DNA of 64,000 nt, taken from the NCBI GenBank assembly GCA_004794655.1, contig SMMW01000597.1, forward strand, positions 434,001 through 498,000, written 5' to 3'. Positions 37,501 to 46,962 of this stretch are shown here, in pieces. Each line of letters opens with the position of its first letter. Position 1 is the first letter of the stretch. A program made the position numbers and the translations under genes. Under the pieces are notes generated by a model. The model was not told where the DNA came from. It did no database searches and saw nothing but the letters and a program-made list of their open reading frames with translations. This stretch comes from Marisa cornuarietis (Eukaryota; Mollusca; Gastropoda; Architaenioglossa; Ampullariidae).

Positions 37501-39976
37501 ATGAACGAAGATAATCAACCCAGGTGAAAAGTCATCTTCATCCTGTTAGCAAAAGGGAAACCACCTTAACAATAGGGCCAGACTATGGATCTAATCATTT
37601 GTTGTTATATCCAAAATGCATACAGTGCCTTTTCAAAAGCAAAATTAAATGATTACCATTACCTCACATAAAGTCAAACTTACCCTTTTCCTCGATCTGA
37701 GTCATAAGGCCGTTTTTTAAGTTCCTGGCCAGCAGCAACAGCTGATAACTGTGGGATGACTGCTGCTGTTGGAACAGACATTGGAGGCTGAACAGGATGA
37801 ACACCTAAAGCTCCTACTCCTGGGCCCACTTGTCCTGGCCGCACGCCTGGAACCATGCCAGAAGCTGCCATAACTGACGGCATAACAGGAGCACCAGCCA
37901 TGTGAGCAGCTGCAACCTGTGGGTGTAGTACCTGTTTTAAGATGACAGTCCAAATTTTCTTTATCATTCAATTACACAGCAAAGCGAATTCCCATCATCC
38001 CGATTCAGATATGAAAGTCCACCGCCACATAAGAGGTTGATAAAGAAAATACAGCAACTATCTAGTACTAACAGTAGCAGACATTTGCAGAAAATATGCT
38101 ATAAAAGTTGAAGCAATATATAAAGAAAAAAGACAAGGCAAATAAGCTAAGTAACTTATAGAAGCAAGTAAGCTTAACAAACACACAATGGCAGAGGTTT
38201 TCAAACGGTGGTACGCAAAGGTATGACGAGCGGTACGCGAGCACTAAGGGCCTATATAAAAGAATGCGTGTATAAATTTTACGGGGCCTGTAGTATGTTC
38301 ACTGTAATTGCTGTGGGTGGAGCCTTGCATATGGCCATATGTCGCAACCCAGAGGCAGGAATGTCTTAGTGTCTTCTACTACTACTGCATCGTTTCCTCA
38401 CGTCTTTTGAATTTGTACAAGTCTCCTCTTCGGCTCCTCATTGCTTGATGTACCTGCTCTGCATCTACAGACCCCCTTCCTAGCGCAAGGAACAAACTCA
38501 CAACCTCTACTTTTATCTCGGAATTCCATGATCTCTTGGATTACAGCAATGCACTCAATGGACCCACAACACTCCTCGGAGATGTCAATGTGCACTTCGA
38601 TAACAGTTCTCATCCTGACACTGTCAAAATGTCAGAAATGCTGCGCACCATTCGCCTCATCCAGTCCGTGTCGCTACCAACTCACAAAAGAGATCACATC
38701 TTGGACTGGGTCATACATTGACCTGATGACCACTTAGTGCAGTCAGTTGATGTTTCCCACGATCTCTCATATGACCACTAATGTGTACTGATCGAACTTG
38801 ATCACAAATGCCCATCATCGGTGCCAGTTTTTAGACCTACTCGCTCAATACGAAATGTTGATAGACTGGCATTCAAAGCACAGCTGCAGATAATGCTCCT
38901 CCAACCACCCTCTGTTGAGCAACTTTACTGTGTTTTGCATAGAGTGGTTATGACCATGCCCCAGTGTCTCAATGTCTGATGCACCAGTCCAAAGGTGCAT
39001 GTTGGTATTCACAGATCCGTGTCAAACTCCGTGATCTGAAGTGCACTTGTCACAGAGCTGAACATGTTTGGCGGAAGACTGGACTCATCATCCACAAAGA
39101 ATATTATAACGCCGCAAAGCAAAGCGTTGCAAAATGCATTTACAAGGCTAACACACCTTATCTTCAGGGCCAAATAATTAACTGCACTTCCTACAAGAAG
39201 CTATTAGCCATTTGCAATCAAACGACTTGATTTCACACAGCAACAGCACTGCCCACTGCTTTTAGCGATTATTTCACTAGAAAGATATCAGACATTCGAT
39301 CATCTCTAGACTCGACGTCGGCGCTTGACAGCATCTCCTGTGATGTTCCCCCGGGATGCTCTATGACCAAGTTTCTACCAGTCTCTGAGGCCAATGTGAA
39401 AGCAAGATGGATAATATACATGTTGAATGAAACATATTTATATTATTATATGTTAACAATTAACTAACTACTGACTAAATCATAAATATCGGTGAACCTA
39501 AGACTAAGACCTAGACTAGTATACATTTTCGCAGGGGGTAAGATTGGGAGGTGGTACTTAGTCAATTCAAATTTTTGAAAGTGGTACTCGTCTGGAAAAG
39601 TCTGAAAACCTCTGCACTATGGGAACCAACATTGTAAGCACTTATTAAATACATAAAGCCAAAAGCTGTGGTTAAGGTATGCCATATTTTTTTGCACAAA
39701 GATTAGCATTTCTTTAAAATGTTATTAATATTGCACACTGCCAAAGACTGTGATATTGTAATTGCAAAAGACTTACAGAATTTTTTTTAAATGCTGTGAT
39801 GGGTAACAAAAAGCAATATTTGAACACTGTGCACAAACGTCAAACAAGACTGGAAATTTCTAAAGTGTTGTTACCTGAGGCAAACCAGGGTGACCTGACA
39901 CAGGGATTGCTGTTGGCATAGCAACCATGTAAGGTTGTGGTACCATCATAGGTACAAAACCTGGATATTGATTCAT
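13559..39976 (-). CDS. HNRNPUL-like: hnRNP U-like protein (SPRY + P-loop kinase-like domain + RGG/RD-rich tail)
   Basis: The spliced CDS on the minus strand has exons 39976-39875, 37931-37684, 37142-37005, 27776-27689, 25894-25774, 24415-24166, 23423-23294, 22429-22213, 20628-20464, 16948-16816, 16623-16545 and 16414-13559. Phases match throughout, giving 1508 aa. The N-terminus is Pro/Ala/Met-rich. SPRY covers about residues 175-345 ([25 protein letters not shown]). A polynucleotide-kinase-like P-loop domain follows, with canonical Walker A GLPGTGKT at 365-372, then [10 protein letters not shown] and [14 protein letters not shown]. The 951-residue tail comes from one exon and is rich in Gly/Pro, with RD/RE dipeptides (14735-14860) and GGPPGG repeats. 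Vertebrate homologues bind RNA and act in RNA processing and DNA-end resection in the nucleus. No SAP domain was found in these exons, unlike vertebrate hnRNP U/UL1. The 88-nt exon at 27689-27776 is too short for simple ORF calling but fits both phases and the family. Confidence 0.9.
17025..17085 (+). mobile_element. Short + strand LINE fragment
   Basis: The translation [12 protein letters not shown] matches [13 protein letters not shown] in the LINE at 38390-39410, a segment just upstream of the reverse-transcriptase domain. Here it abuts the minus-strand LINE that begins at about 17085, so the junction is a rearrangement or nested insertion. Confidence 0.55.
17085..18625 (-). pseudogene. 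CR1/Jockey-like LINE reverse transcriptase remnant, minus copy
   Basis: On the minus strand an RT domain is readable, with [13 protein letters not shown] and the catalytic SYADDMQLY box near 18172-18190. It is followed by the family C-terminal region ([29 protein letters not shown]) and a 3' UTR near 17090-17290. Frameshifts split it into at least two ORFs (18331-17786 and 17871-17377), so it is inactive. It lies in the intron between hnRNP U-like exons 20464 and 16948, in the same orientation as the host gene. Confidence 0.8.
18627..18650. repeat. (TTA)n microsatellite between inverted LINEs
   Basis: A short TTA run sits at the head-to-head junction of the two LINE copies. It may be the tail of one insertion or the target in which they integrated. 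Confidence 0.6.
18640..20325 (+). pseudogene. CR1/Jockey-like LINE reverse transcriptase remnant, plus copy
   Basis: This is the same LINE family in the opposite orientation, head to head with the minus copy. It retains [33 protein letters not shown], a degraded RT core, [26 protein letters not shown] and [10 protein letters not shown]. It ends in a 3' UTR with a TTA microsatellite at about 20303-20322. Many stops and frameshifts are present. Confidence 0.75.
21375..21985. repeat. ~600-bp unclassified interspersed repeat, copy 1
   Basis: The block from 'acttgtagaccagatggtgt' to 'gcgatttttgctcagcaatcg' is repeated at 35240-35870 at roughly 85-90% identity in the same orientation. A minus-strand reading frame ([11 protein letters not shown]..., [11 protein letters not shown]) is partly shared by both copies but has no recognisable domain. 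No clear inverted termini were seen. It is probably a non-autonomous transposon of unknown class. Confidence 0.65.
24673..24834. mobile_element. hAT-type MITE with 8-bp target duplication
   Basis: The 162-bp element starts CAGCGTTTCTCAACC and ends with AGAACCGCAG. It is flanked by TTGTAGGC (24665-24672) and TTGTAGGT (24835-24842), a 7-of-8 target duplication. The CAG...CTG-type ends with the 'tctcaacc' motif and the 8-bp duplication define a hAT family non-autonomous element. Confidence 0.75.
30341..30399. other. Small hairpin, 20-bp near-perfect stem
   Basis: The arm 30341-30360 pairs with 30380-30399 in 19 of 20 positions around a 19-nt loop. The 3' arm starts AATGGCAAACAC. The size falls at the low end for a pre-miRNA. 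Either strand could fold; on the minus strand it would be intronic in the hnRNP U-like transcript. Function is unknown. Confidence 0.4.
31255..31850 (-). repeat. Microsatellite-anchored non-autonomous repeat A
   Basis: It starts, on the + strand, with an AAT run and 'gtttttatagtgtgg' and ends with 'gctggccccttccagtatgt' followed by CT/TA microsatellites. The same layout occurs in the next repeat at 32005-32560. Read on the minus strand it ends like a LINE-mobilised SINE tail (tatagcgcc type, then ATT repeats). Confidence 0.45.
32005..32560 (-). repeat. Microsatellite-anchored non-autonomous repeat B
   Basis: It runs from an AAT/GAT repeat plus 'gcttgtatagcgccttttgg' to 'ctgccccctccagccagtta' and a TCTA-like run. 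It shares both ends with repeat A but little of the middle, so the two are diverged members of one family in the same orientation, 150 bp apart. Confidence 0.45.
35240..35870. repeat. ~600-bp unclassified interspersed repeat, copy 2
   Basis: This is the second copy of the element at 21375-21985. Relative to copy 1 it carries a roughly 30-bp extra segment near 35480-35515 and several small indels. It lies in the 9.2-kb intron of the hnRNP U-like gene. Confidence 0.65.
38192..39614. mobile_element. hAT-type element containing a LINE insertion
   Basis: Termini CAGAGGTTTTCAAACGGTGG and TGAAAACCTCTG are inverted repeats. The flanks CACAATGG (38184-38191) and CACTATGG (39615-39622) form a 7-of-8 target duplication. 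Only about 190 bp at each end is hAT-like ('ggtggtacgc' and 'gtggtactcg'). The middle, about 38390-39410, is LINE sequence, so the element was non-autonomous before the LINE entered. It lies in the intron between the first two coding exons of the hnRNP U-like gene. Confidence 0.7.
38390..39410 (+). pseudogene. LINE fragment: endonuclease C-terminus and linker
   Basis: The + strand translation shows [11 protein letters not shown] and DHILDWVIH, matching the GDFN...LDLV motifs of an apurinic-type LINE endonuclease. It continues through the linker ([29 protein letters not shown]) towards the RT domain, which is missing. Several stops break the frame. It appears to belong to the same broad LINE group as the copies at 17-20 kb. 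Confidence 0.7.
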
Positions 39977-42090
39977 GATGACGCTTGTAATCTAAACTTC
40001 AAACTTGCTTAGGATGGCATAGTCTGAAAAAAAAGTCTGCCAATTTTTTAAATTGTTCTTTCACCAGCATATAGTGTGATAATTTCACAAATCTTTCCAC
40101 ACCATCAAAATAATACAGATTAACAAACTGCATGTTCCCAATAGATCTCTTCCCATCACTTACAAGAGGAGGGAATTTGAGACAGCATGAAAAATGTATT
40201 TACATGCTTCTATCTTTTTTCAGCCATCTGTTTTTAATCTTTTATAAACATCTTCACCCAAGTGCCTTTAATATTTCAAACTCATCTGTTTACAATCTGA
40301 CAGAAAGCAGCAGACAGGAATTTCTAGATTTGTAATGTAGGAAACTATGACTGAACTTAGTATCTAAGCTTTGCTGTTATCAGCAAACCATCTTTGTCTC
40401 TGAGCAAGATAGTTTGCATCAACAACAAAAAAAATTTAATTTTAGCAGTAGAGCAGAGATCAGAGACAGGGCAAAATACCATTTTGAATAAGTACGTTAA
40501 GCATGAACATCTTGTAGTCTAAACAATAACAAAATGCATGTTAGAATGCGGTTATGCCCTTCAAAAACTCGTCAAAAGGTGACACAGGAATTAAAGATAA
40601 GAAACTCCACATGGTGTAGCGAGACCAGACCTCCGGGCGAACCCAAACCTCCATGTGAAAACAATCACTTTGGTATTTGGCTGCAAACTATTCACATATC
40701 TGCAGCTTTAATAACAAACTTCAGTGGAAGTTCTCAGTTGGTTTTCAGCAGAAATAAAGATGGAAGCTGAGAGGATGGAAAACCGCAGCTTCAAATGGAG
40801 CATCTGTGCACATACATGATCACCGGTAATTATTGGAAAGGTGCAAGTGAAACCGAGAAAAAGAGAACACGGAGTGTATCAAAGATGCACATTTTGGTTT
40901 TATTCTATTTTGTCGTGTGCGTTAATAGAAATTCCAAATTTCCAGCTTTTTAAATGCGCAAGGCAAGTACACATGCCAGATTCAATGTGCATTCGTTTTA
41001 AAGTTTGTGTAGGTGCAACATGCCTTTTTCACTGTTCCTATACCCATTCAGAAGTCTGCTATCTGTTTCGAAGATGGTGTCCTGTTCTATGTTGCTGCTA
41101 ATGGGATAAAGACAGAGGTGATCACAAGCCTTGAGCAGGTGAAGGAGATTATATCACACTATCACGGCATGCGCAAAGTACCCCTGGAGGATTAGGTTTG
41201 CCCGGAGGTCTGGTCTCGCTACAACGGCAGAGCTCATTAGAGAGTACTGTCTGTTCAGATACTTCTCCTTTTTTTTAAAAAAAAAACTCTTTTTACTCAA
41301 CTGGTTAATATATTTTGCGTGAAACACACGACAGTCACTATCTAAATTACGCAAAAGTGCTCATCTAGATTTCGACGAAGAGCCTGCTCTACTGTCTGTA
41401 GCATCAAACTGCACATCAGGCAACCCACTGTAAAATGTGCATTGTGCTCAATTGTTTTTAAATTTGGTTATTTTATTTGTGTATTTTATATTATGTCCTG
41501 CGAACCAAGTAGAATTTAAAATGTTGTCTGCAGTTATGTCATCTGGAATACATATAAACAACGGAAATACAACTTTGTTAATACCAACGCGAGAAACGAA
41601 CTGGAAACGATGAGCCAGAAATGAGGCAAGCAAGTAATCAGTGCTTTAAAACTGCTTTAATTATACGACTCTTTCAAAAACACAAGTAAGCATGAACTTG
41701 TGTTTTTCAACTCTAACTGTACTTTCAACTGATTTACACGCTTACCAAAATGTGTTTCACCAGTAATAATTCTTTAAAAATGTCACATAAACCCACGAGC
41801 CGCTAGCAGGACAGTTCAGCCACTAGCGTCAACCAGCGGGCGACATTCCGGTCTATTCCGGATTCTCCCCGACACTCATTAACTATCTATTTATTCTTAA
41901 ACAGATTATAATTTCAAAGCGCAAAACAAAAATCCTTCGATATTCAAAAGATTTCTTTGCACCGTGGGAAATAACAATAACTAGTAGTCACCTTGTTCGG
42001 AAAATCGCAAGAAATCTGCAGCTCACAAGTCTACTACAATCACAGCAAAATGGCCGGCGTCTGTAGACTTCGCAGTGAAGAGTGTAGACA
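39977..42090 (-). promoter_or_regulatory. 5' UTR exons, intron 1 and promoter of the hnRNP U-like gene
   Basis: The coding ATG at 39976 is preceded by a short leader and a good acceptor at about 40023 (T-run then CAG). A matching non-coding exon probably ends at 41992 with donor AAG/GTGACT and begins near 42085. That exon contains, on the + strand, an AAAATGGCCGGC block (about 42047-42058), which resembles the YY1-type motif common at housekeeping promoters. Exon extent and start site are inferred. Confidence 0.45.
40616..41223. mobile_element. ~608-bp TIR element (MITE-like)
   Basis: The left end TGTAGCGAGACCAGACCTCC and the right end read in reverse are nearly identical over about 30-35 bp. 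There is no transposase ORF. A TA within the ends (TGTAGCG) may be the target dinucleotide, as in Tc1/mariner relatives, but the exact boundary and superfamily are unresolved. It lies in the first intron of the hnRNP U-like gene. Confidence 0.6.
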
Positions 42091-43189
42091 AGGGAAGTAA
42101 GTTCAGAAATCCTAGCAGCATGTCCCCGCACTTGTTTAATTGTATGCCGTTGCTGTACTGTTAGCGAATTTTGCTACGTTTATATTATCTTTTTTATATT
42201 TTACCACACAGAACATCTTAGTAATTTCTTATAGTTTTACAGCACTAAATGACAGGGTAACGAATTTTTCAGTAAAATCTGTGTAATGCATCACTGGTCT
42301 CATAATTCGATATAGTTCAACATTAGAATAACAAATAATGCGTGTACTTGGATGCAAATGCAAACGGGATCGAATACTAGACTTATTGGTTGTCTGCAAA
42401 AATGTCCTACGCCTTATCTGACAAACGAAAATCCGTCATAATTCTCTTAACCTATTCATTGATTCATCCCATGTATCTCTTCTTTTGTCCGCACTGGCGG
42501 CAACCCAGGCCTGCAGAGAGGTGTACCCAGGCCCGCGGCTGTGGATGGGGTCCAGCCTTGGTCAGTAATTTTTTTCTGTTTGTTTCCTTTTTTGTATGTC
42601 TGAGGAAAAGAAAACCAAAGCATTACAGTTAGAGAAATCAAAATTTAAGTTTGCAATATACAATTCCAAGGTCTAAAGGAGTAGGCTGGGTAGAGAAGCT
42701 GGGGACAGAAGTGTGGTCACTAGTCAGCGTTATAATTTTTGCGTCAAGTTACGGGTTTATCTCAATTATCTGCCACCAGGGAAAGGATGGTCTACACGCA
42801 TTTCCACATTGACAGTGAAGAGAACGGTATGCGACTGATGTGTGGGCAAATCTGTGAACAGAAGGAAAGGGGGCCGCCCCAAGTGCTATAGCCTGTTAGC
42901 GAGAAGTGTCAAAAATGTTTGATTTGTTTGTACTTCATTAAAAGAGCACAGAGATACTTTCTATCTTCCTACTTTTCCATCACCAGAGATGTAACGATTC
43001 TAGACTACACAAAAACGTCTTGTAAACATCGTATAGTATTAGCACCAGTAACACACTATAATACAAAACAGAACGAAGTATTACAAGAACATTTTAAAAC
43101 TGCTGTGGCGCAGAGAGTGAGATTCATAAATTTTTCATGGTAAAAAGAGAAGGTAAAGGCCATCCCCTAACCTTTTCAGGTCGTTGTGG

Positions 43190-43428
43190 GGGGGGGGGGG
43201 TGAGGTGTTAGATACCTCCTTTTTCTCGGGGCCAGCCTTACATGAGGGCGGTGCCCGTATCTCCTTTCCCTCGCTGCCTTACCTTCCCCAACCCTCTATG
43301 GAGTCAGGTACCCATTCCCGCCAGCTGGGTCGACTGGGGGTAAGTTTGCTGCGTTTATCGGGAACTGAACCAGTGCGCTACCAGTTCGGACGCTCTAAAG
43401 TCTAACCACTCGGTTATCCGCTCCCCCT
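43190..43428 (-). repeat. tRNA-derived SINE of a second family
   Basis: On the minus strand it begins GGGAGCGGATAACCGAGTGG, a tRNA-like A-box. About 45 bp later comes GGTTCAGTTCCCG, a B-box, and it ends in a G-run (43189-43200 on the + strand). The head differs from the SINE at 1331, so it is a separate family. Confidence 0.65.
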
Positions 43429-43768
43429 TTTTCATGGTGAGGTCATGGAGGAGGTGGAGGGTGAAAAATTCCCCGATGCCCAATGTTGGCCTTCTTCTGC
43501 GCGGGCCGTACAAAATTATCAACTTCAAAAAAAGCGTTCATTATTTGATAAAGGTGTAGTTTAAAAACAGTGTGATAACACTTTTGCAATGTGTACACTC
43601 CCAGCTGACTGTCGATCTGTCCTGACTGTCCGCAGGTGTCGCGTATCCCGATGTCTCCGATGGATGACCTTTTTGGCATGGTCTGCGCAGGCGCATAAAG
43701 GCAAAGTTAATTACAGCTCTATTACCTACAAATTAAAACAATCTGTAGACGAAAATTTGCATGCATGA

Positions 43769-43852
43769 GATCAGGTTTTGCTGGCAGTGAAGGGACTAGA
43801 CAACGCACATTTACTCCTTGTCCAGTCTTTTCACTGCCAGCAAAACCTGATC
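43769..43852. other. 35-bp near-perfect hairpin
   Basis: The arm 43769-43803 pairs with 43818-43852 at 32 Watson-Crick and 2 G-U positions with 1 mismatch, around a 14-nt loop. The arms begin and end with GATC. The pairing is tighter than in most animal pre-miRNAs, so a foldback element or a very young hairpin is as likely. No known miRNA was recognised. Confidence 0.5.
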
Positions 43853-44468
43853 ACCGAACGCAAGTGAAATATCGTCCACAGCTTGTTTTATTGTGAAGAT
43901 AGACTTTTTCACTCTGTTGGCGTCGTGTCTCGGTGACGTTCATTTAGTCCTTGTCAATACGGTCTTGACTTTTGCAATTACATGTTACCTTGTTTAAATG
44001 CTTGCCTATTTGTCAGTCTCTCTCTCACTCACACACACATACAAGCACATAAAACACACACGAGATAAACTGCAGTAGTGTTTTCTCCCCATTCAATGTG
44101 TGCAGGCTTATCGCATATATGCAGTCATATACGTACGCGCGCTATTGCAGATATCCAAACGATCCACACTCAAAGCAACACACTGTGACTATAGGACCCC
44201 CACAGATCCATCCAATAAGGTTCGTGCTCAGTCCACTTCACTCGCGAACCCTCAAACATGAATGAAAAGGACTGAAGAAAAGAAACTAGACAGCAGTTCG
44301 TGAATGCCTAATGATGACAGCAATGCAAACGAAGCATGTCAGCTCCTGCAAAAGCGGACGAATTTTATTCTACATGACAGGACGGTATGATAAATGGTTC
44401 ACAGCAGCACAGAAGAAAATAAAAGTCAAGACCTGAAGCTTCTGAAGAAGGTTATTGACTTTTCTTTA

Positions 44469-44476
44469 TAATTCTT

Positions 44477-44535
<59 letters not shown>

Positions 44536-44610
44536 TGCTGAAGCTATGCTGAAACAAGAAAGAATCAATCGCTTTCTCTCTCTCTCTCTCTCCTTCACAC
44601 ACACACACAC
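44469..44610. repeat. (CT)n(CA)n compound microsatellites
   Basis: Two adjacent compound dinucleotide tracts (44469-44530 and 44574-44610) lie 3' of the galactosyltransferase gene and are probably in its 3' UTR. Confidence 0.85.
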
Positions 44611-44704
44611 AATCATTCACACGAGAGGGGAGACAAACCCTGCCAAGTTATTTATTATTGTTTGGGAAGTATCCTTGCACGTACGGGCAAGCGCGCCCCA
44701 GCCA

Positions 44705-45958
44705 TCATTGTATGATGCACTGTCTCCGGTCAGCAATCTTCATCAAATTCCACGCATAGAACTTGTCCCTCCTTCCCATTCGGTTGCCCACGAGACGTTT
44801 GTGGAGCATGAACTGACAGAAGTTTGGCTTGCGGTCCAGCACGTGCGTGAAGCCATAGGTGGAAATACGCCGCACGTCGGCCACGATAGGAAGCACACCC
44901 GTGACGTAAGCATCTTCCACGGGGAGCATGGGCACATGAACGGAGGCATCCACGACCTTCTTGACGGCGTCCATGGAGGCCACGTAAGCAGTGCCAGACA
45001 AGTAGGGGGGATAGACGCCCAGTGGGTACACATTGCTGGGGACGGCCCATTTGCCCCCGCGGAACACTCGAGAGGAGTAGTAGACATGTCCGTACATGGC
45101 GTTGTCTTCACCATACTCAAGCAGAAAGGCCAGCAGCAGCGGGATGTTGACGAAGGTGTCGTCGTCGATTTTCAGGACATACTGCACCTGCGGGCACGCC
45201 TCCACCATCCACCGAAGCCCGAACATGACCTTCACTGTCAGGTTAGCGTATGTGTCGGTGAAGTCCCCGATCATGACGTCACCGTATTCTCGGCTCTCCG
45301 CTGTCAGTCGGCGACGGGCCTTCTGCGTCGGCGGCTTGCCCAGCAAAAAGACGAGGCCGACAGACTCGGGCACCTCTTTGTTTGGCCATGCGTTTCCTTC
45401 GGCCACGGAACCATACGTGGCCCTAATGGCCAGCCTGTCGAGTTTGGCTCTGCGTCTGTAACTGGACAGCACGAGAATCATCAGGAAGGGTTGCAAGGAT
45501 GATCCCTTCTTCTCGGTGGAGCACACCTTCAAGGGGCTGATCAGAACGTTAGGGCGAAGGTGATTGTAGTACGCCTGCCCGGATCGGGCAATCTGGAAGT
45601 AAGGATCGTTTAGGAACGACTGGACGGGAGGCACGGAGGAGAAGTGGATCTGGGCCGCCGCGTTCAAAAGCTGCTTGTCTATCGGGACTTTCGGAATTCT
45701 CTTCGGCCTTGGCGTTGGTTTGGGTGTCGACGGCTTTGGCGGCTCTGGCGGCTTTGGCGACTTTGTGTTGTGGCTTGCTGGTGCTGGTGTGCTTGTTGTT
45801 TTTGTTTCTGGCAAAAGGTGGAAAGCAGGCTTCGGGAAATTGTGGCCCGGGATCTTCCCCATTTGACGGTATTTCTTCAAATTTAAGTGAAGGTTGACTA
45901 CCGCCAAGACCACCACCACAGCCACCAGCATCGCGAGCACTAACAGCCGCGGTCTCAT
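44705..45958 (-). CDS. B3GALT-like: Beta-1,3-galactosyltransferase-like (GT31) type II Golgi protein
   Basis: A single 417-aa coding exon, markedly more GC-rich than its surroundings. Residues 1-4 are cytosolic and about 5-27 form a membrane anchor (LLVLAMLVAVVVVLAVVNL). A Pro/Lys stem (SPKPPEPPKPSTPKPTPRPK) follows at about 65-90, then the GT31 catalytic domain from about 155. It shows RLAIRATYG, GDFTDTYANLTVK (also an N-glycosylation site), the metal-binding KIDDDTFV at about 264, YPPYLSGTAYV and the EDAYVTG motif. The family transfers a sugar, usually galactose or N-acetylglucosamine from the UDP-sugar, in beta-1,3 linkage in the Golgi lumen; the exact donor and acceptor cannot be told. 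An uninterrupted coding exon is common in this family. A possible acceptor (TTCCAG) lies 7 nt before the ATG, so a 5' UTR intron is likely. The antisense ORF of 318 codons is a shadow. Confidence 0.88.
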   Translation of the reverse strand: MRPRLLVLAMLVAVVVVLAVVNLHLNLKKYRQMGKIPGHNFPKPAFHLLPETKTTSTPAPASHNTKSPKPPEPPKPSTPKPTPRPKRIPKVPIDKQLLNAAAQIHFSSVPPVQSFLNDPYFQIARSGQAYYNHLRPNVLISPLKVCSTEKKGSSLQPFLMILVLSSYRRRAKLDRLAIRATYGSVAEGNAWPNKEVPESVGLVFLLGKPPTQKARRRLTAESREYGDVMIGDFTDTYANLTVKVMFGLRWMVEACPQVQYVLKIDDDTFVNIPLLLAFLLEYGEDNAMYGHVYYSSRVFRGGKWAVPSNVYPLGVYPPYLSGTAYVASMDAVKKVVDASVHVPMLPVEDAYVTGVLPIVADVRRISTYGFTHVLDRKPNFCQFMLHKRLVGNRMGRRDKFYAWNLMKIADRRQCIIQ

Positions 45959-45963
45959 GCAGC

Positions 45964-46132
45964 ATCTGGAACATCAATCAAGCTACTAGATCATTTCAAG
46001 AGAATTTATTTAGTGCATGCGGTTTCTGACATTTTACTTTATGATTTTATTGTATTTTGCTTTCAGTTTCAGGTAAATCTGGAACATCAATCAAGCTACT
46101 TATAATTTCAAGGGAATGTATTAAGCGCATGC
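45964..46132. repeat. Tandem-type duplication of ~57 bp just upstream of the galactosyltransferase start
   Basis: The segment 45964-46020 ('atctggaacatcaatcaagc' ... 'gcatgc') recurs, diverged, at 46077-46132. It includes the putative splice acceptor next to the start codon, so the gene has a decoy or alternative acceptor about 113 bp upstream. Confidence 0.7.
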
Positions 46133-46818
46133 TTCAGGAATTTTATTACTGCATTGTATTATTGGTTTCCAGTATACAGAATTTTCCGGTCACTGCTTTT
46201 CGAAACGTCGTCGATACCAGTAAGAGAAAAGAAACAGCAAACATGCAATCATTTGAAGCTACCCACTTTTTTCTGTTTCTCATGCACTTCTCCTTTTTCA
46301 GCCTCTTAAACCGATATGACGCAGGCAAGAAAAGAATAAAAAGTAGCTTCAAAGTACAAACTCGAAATTATAAAAATAAAATGACTGACAGAAAAAGGGA
46401 ACTAATATTGTATATAAAAAAGAAAGGAAAACAATTTAATCTCAGTTCTGCCACATTACAGTTTATGTACAGCTTACAGACATGATGGCGTGTTTGTTAG
46501 CGTGTTTGCTTATTTGTACATGTTCGTTTATCCCTTCATCCCTTCCTTCCTTCTTCTTTCATTAAGGGATTAAAATCTCAAATTGAACCAGTCTAAGAGT
46601 TCAGGCTCATATAGACTACTGTACTTGAAGAGTACTGCAGAGTGATCAGCGAAATGGGTCGACGAAAAAAAAAAAATAGTCGCAATATGCTGAAATAAAA
46701 TCTAGCTTAGTTTCAATGATCATTCCCCACCGCTAACTCACTTTCCCCACTCGTCACTACGCCATGAATTTCAAATGTAGTTTGCCAGTTTTACCCGGGG
46801 TTGTTGCCCGGCTTCAGC

Positions 46819-46962
46819 CAGTGGCGTATGAACCGTGTGGGGGAACGGGGGCAGCCGCCCCCCCCCCATAAAAGATTTTGGGAAGGCAAGAATGTGAACG
46901 TCGTTCATTGTCAGCATGGAGCTGCCCCCCCTCCCAAAGCCGAGCATCTTCCTACACCACTG
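46819..46962. mobile_element. hAT-type MITE with perfect 8-bp target duplication
   Basis: The 144-bp element begins CAGTGGCGTATG and ends CTACACCACTG, inverted repeats of each other. The perfect duplication GCTTCAGC flanks it at 46811-46818 and 46963-46970. The interior has C-runs ('gcagccgcccccccccc', 'gctgccccccctccc') that also form an inverted pair. The perfect duplication suggests a fairly recent insertion. Confidence 0.85.

Larger units (their letters stand above)
42100..44700. other. Intergenic region between hnRNP U-like promoter and galactosyltransferase 3' end
   Basis: I see no gene. The stretch includes the hairpin at 43769, the SINE at 43190, and CT/CA microsatellites at 44469-44530 and 44574-44610, just beyond the galactosyltransferase stop codon. 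Confidence 0.5.

Noticed and set aside
44546..45502. 318-codon + strand ORF
   Set aside because: It is antisense to the galactosyltransferase exon, whose minus-strand frame contains all GT31 motifs. The + strand protein has no recognisable domain and begins in CT/CA microsatellite.
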